From: WHTX01 sp038255145
GTDB lineage: Bacteria; Actinomycetota; Acidimicrobiia; Acidimicrobiales; CAIXPF01
DNA length: 64,000 nt
NCBI GenBank assembly: GCA_038255145.1
Contig: JBBSLP010000003.1
Coordinates: 62,001 to 126,000, forward strand
Direction of reading: 5' to 3'
Position numbers and translations under genes: made by a program. Positions within the stretch are counted from its first letter, which is position 1, and each line of letters opens with the position of its first letter. Shown piece after piece: positions 62,134-64,000 of this stretch. The notes beneath the pieces were generated by a model. The model was not told the origin of the DNA. It saw nothing but the letters and a program-made list of their open reading frames with translations, and searched no databases.

Positions 62134-62795
62134 GATGCCCCCTCGATGTCGGTTTCGGTGCCGGCATCGGTTGCACCGGCCTCGGGCCGGCCGATGCGCA
62201 GCAGGCGGTAGCCGGCCCGCGACGTGAGCCGGGCCACGGCCCAACCCTGGTCCTCGAGCCAGCGGTGCAGCGAGTCGGCCCCCAGGTGGCGGTGCACGAC
62301 GAGCACCATGTGCCCGGTGGGGGACAAGCGGGCCAGCCACGTGCCCAACAGCTCGTGCAGGGCGTCCTTGCCGATGCGGATGGGGGGGTTGCTGTAGACC
62401 ACGTCGACCACCAGGTCGGCGGGGACCTCGGCTGCGGTGACCACCACGACGTTGGTGGTGCCTGCGGCCTCGGCGTTGCGCCGGCACAGGTCGAGGGCGC
62501 GCGAGTTCACGTCGACGGCCCACACCCTGGCCCCGGGGTTGCGGCGGGCCACGGTGACGGCGATGGGGCCGTAGCCGCAGCCCACGTCGGCCACGGTCGA
62601 TGCGGCGGGCGTCGGTGAGGCGCCGTCGAGGAGCAGCAGCTTGGTGCCGGCGTCGACCCCCCCGGCCGAGAACGTGCCCCGATCGGTCACGAGCTCGAGG
62701 CGCAGGTCGGGCAGCACCAGGGGCACCGTGCGCTCGGCCGAGGCCACCTTTGGGGAACCGCTGAAGTAGTGCTGGTCGTCGTCGGGCGTGCTCAC
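62130..62795 (-). CDS. RsmC/RlmG-like class I SAM methyltransferase
   Basis: 221 residues. Begins with the family-typical DDDQHYFSGSPKVASAERTV, then FSAGGVDAGTKLLL, the SAM motif VADVGCGYGPIAVTVAR, and the guanine-N2 catalytic motif SNPPIRIGKDALHELL. In E. coli RsmC methylates G1207 of 16S rRNA; actinobacterial single-domain versions are inferred to do similar chemistry. GTG 62795 follows TACCGT with an 8-nt spacer. Divergent from fmt. Confidence 0.85.
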   Translation of the reverse strand: MSTPDDDQHYFSGSPKVASAERTVPLVLPDLRLELVTDRGTFSAGGVDAGTKLLLLDGASPTPAASTVADVGCGYGPIAVTVARRNPGARVWAVDVNSRALDLCRRNAEAAGTTNVVVVTAAEVPADLVVDVVYSNPPIRIGKDALHELLGTWLARLSPTGHMVLVVHRHLGADSLHRWLEDQGWAVARLTSRAGYRLLRIGRPEAGATDAGTETDIEGAS

Positions 62796-62803
62796 CAGGG
62801 GCA

Positions 62804-62813
62804 ACGGTAGTCT
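62804..62813. promoter_or_regulatory. Overlapping divergent -10 boxes (rsmC-like and fmt)
   Basis: The decamer acggtagtct contains TACCGT on the minus strand (62804-62809) and TAGTCT on the plus strand (62808-62813), sharing two base pairs. The spacers to the start codons are 8 nt (minus) and 9 nt (plus), so both transcripts would be leaderless from one melted region. Confidence 0.55.
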
Positions 62814-62822
62814 GACGCCGTC

Positions 62823-63710
62823 GTGACGCTCCCTCCGCGCCATCCGCGCCGCCTCGTGTACCTCGGCTCGCCCGCCCTGGGCGTCCCCCCGCTCGAGGCC
62901 CTGATCGGTGCCGGCTACGACATCGTCGGGGTCGTCTCCCGGCCCGACAAGCGCCGGGGTCGCGGCGGCGAGCTGTCCCCGAGCCCGGTCAAGGCTGCGG
63001 CCCTCCACCACGGCATCCATGTCACCGAGCGCATCGAGGACGTGCCCGACCTGGGCGCCGAGCTCGGTGTCGTCGTGGCCTACGGACGCATCATCAAGCC
63101 CGCCATCTTCGAGCAGGTGCCCATGGTCAACCTGCACTTCTCCCTGCTGCCCCGGTGGCGGGGGGCGGCCCCCGTCGAACGGGCCATCCTCGCCGGCGAC
63201 GAGCGCACCGGGGTGTGCCTGATGGCCATCGAGGAGCAGCTCGACACCGGCGGTGTGTACCGCCGGGCCGAGACGGCCATCGACGACGACGAGACCCTCG
63301 ACGAGCTGCGGGGGCGGCTGGTCGGCCTGGGTACGGGGCTGTTGCTCGACGCCCTGGCCAGCGGCCTGGGGCCGCCCCGGCCCCAGGAGGGCGAGATCAC
63401 CTTCGCGGCCAAGGTGGAGCCGTCCGAGCTCGAGCTCGACTGGACCCGTCCCGCCGTCGAGCTGGCCCGGGTGGTGCGCCTGGGACGGGCCTGGACGACG
63501 GCGGGGGGACGGCGCCTGATCGTGTGGCGGGCCCGTGTGTCCGACGACGGGGTGGACGGGCCTGCCGGCACCCTCGACGGCACCCGGGTGGCCACCGGAG
63601 CCGGATCCCTGGAGCTGATCGAGGTCCAACCCGAGGGCCGGGCCCGCCAGGCCGCGGACGCCTGGCGTCGCGGTGCCCGCCTCGGTGTCGACGACCGGCT
63701 GGGTGCATGA
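62823..63710 (+). CDS. fmt: Methionyl-tRNA formyltransferase
   Basis: Formylates initiator Met-tRNA using 10-formyl-THF. 295 residues: N-terminal LVYLGSPALGVPPLEALIGA, the formyl-THF site VNLHFSLLPRWRGAAPVERA (with catalytic His), and the tRNA-binding C-terminal OB domain (EITFAAKVEPSELELDWTRP). GTG start fixed by the N-terminal fold and the upstream TAGTCT. The stop overlaps rsmB as ATGA. The fmt-rsmB order downstream of metK-priA is widely conserved. Confidence 0.95.
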   Translation: MTLPPRHPRRLVYLGSPALGVPPLEALIGAGYDIVGVVSRPDKRRGRGGELSPSPVKAAALHHGIHVTERIEDVPDLGAELGVVVAYGRIIKPAIFEQVPMVNLHFSLLPRWRGAAPVERAILAGDERTGVCLMAIEEQLDTGGVYRRAETAIDDDETLDELRGRLVGLGTGLLLDALASGLGPPRPQEGEITFAAKVEPSELELDWTRPAVELARVVRLGRAWTTAGGRRLIVWRARVSDDGVDGPAGTLDGTRVATGAGSLELIEVQPEGRARQAADAWRRGARLGVDDRLGA

Positions 63711-64000
63711 GCACCCCCCGCGGTCCCCGCGGTCCCCGTCCCCCCCGTCGCTCGGGCCGACGTCCCCCGGCGGCACCGGCCAGGCCCCAGGACCGGCCCG
63801 ACGGCAGCCCCCCGGCATCGGCGGGAGCGGCGTCGCGTCGGTTGGCCATCGAGGCCCTGGTGCGCACCGAGGAGGGCGGGGCCTACGCCAACCTGCTGCT
63901 GCCCAAGCTCCTCGACCACTCCAAGCTGCAGTCGGCCGACCGCCGGCTGGTCACCGAGCTCGTCTACGGCACCCTGCGCATGCGTCGGGCGTGCGACGCC
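63707..64000 (+). CDS. rsmB: 16S rRNA (cytosine-967-C5) methyltransferase RsmB, N-terminal part
   Basis: The frame runs off the window after 98 codons. A basic, Pro-rich leader of about 42 residues precedes the NusB-like RNA-binding domain: LAIEALVRTEEGGAYANLLL and DRRLVTELVYGTLRMRRACD, the signature of RsmB/Sun. The catalytic methyltransferase domain lies beyond the window. ATG 63707 overlaps the fmt stop. Confidence 0.88.
   Translation, partial: MSTPRGPRGPRPPRRSGRRPPAAPARPQDRPDGSPPASAGAASRRLAIEALVRTEEGGAYANLLLPKLLDHSKLQSADRRLVTELVYGTLRMRRACDA

Overview
The window is one stretch of a very GC-rich chromosome carrying dense, mostly plus-strand housekeeping genes in a classic actinobacterial order. 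Phosphatidylinositol-type lipid genes (pgsA, an HX4E acyltransferase, a PimA-like mannosyltransferase), a mycobacterial-type integration host factor next to gmk, a DinB/mycothiol-type protein, and runs such as pdxS-pdxT-yebC-ruvCAB and alaS-ruvX-mltG-aroE point to Actinomycetota. The mix of features (a non-catalytic PyrC beside PyrB, a fused AroK-AroB, a threonine-rich SecD) fits a deep lineage such as Acidimicrobiia, but that placement is inference. No rRNA, tRNA, CRISPR array, insertion sequence or prophage was recognised.

Layout: 1-5.1 kb, end of a HIT-like gene, membrane and DinB-like proteins, and the PI/PIM lipid cluster. 5.1-9.6 kb, lemA-htpX, PLP synthase pdxST, yebC and a peroxiredoxin. 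9.7-14.9 kb, a CPBP protease, ruvCAB, and queuosine genes queA-tgt. 14.9-21 kb, yajC-secD-secF, apt and relA. 21-26.6 kb, hisS (minus) and aspS (plus), flanked by two repeat-rich intergenic regions of 371 and 676 bp that carry inverted copies of the same ~155-bp element. 26.6-33.7 kb, rarA, a small membrane protein, alaS, ruvX, mltG, aroE. 33.8-40.7 kb, a DUF4388-like protein, a prepilin peptidase, fused aroKB, aroQ, a proline-type peptidase, efp, nusB. 40.8-50.1 kb, the pyrimidine operon pyrR-pyrB-pyrC'-carA-carB-pyrD-pyrF behind a PyrR-type leader. 50.2-56 kb, mihF, gmk, rpoZ, coaBC, metK, priA. 56-61.5 kb, a type VII secretion-like group: Ser/Thr kinase, FHA-FtsK/EccC ATPase, WXG100 protein. 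61.5-64 kb, two RNA methyltransferase-like genes divergent from fmt-rsmB.

Expression signals recur. At least a dozen genes have a TAnnnT hexamer ending 6-9 nt before the start codon, the pattern expected for leaderless mRNAs. Inside operons, genes overlap by GTGA, ATGA or CTGA. Several genes (the acyltransferase, queA, ruvX) have no ATG/GTG/TTG that would keep the conserved N-terminus, but an ATC or CTG behind a Shine-Dalgarno sequence would.

The observations most worth checking are the PyrR leader, with an intrinsic terminator inside the pyrR reading frame; the PyrC homologue lacking almost all metal and substrate ligands; a Tgt lacking two of three zinc cysteines; the non-standard start codons; the overlapping divergent -10 boxes at rsmC/fmt; and the inverted repeat pair flanking hisS-aspS.
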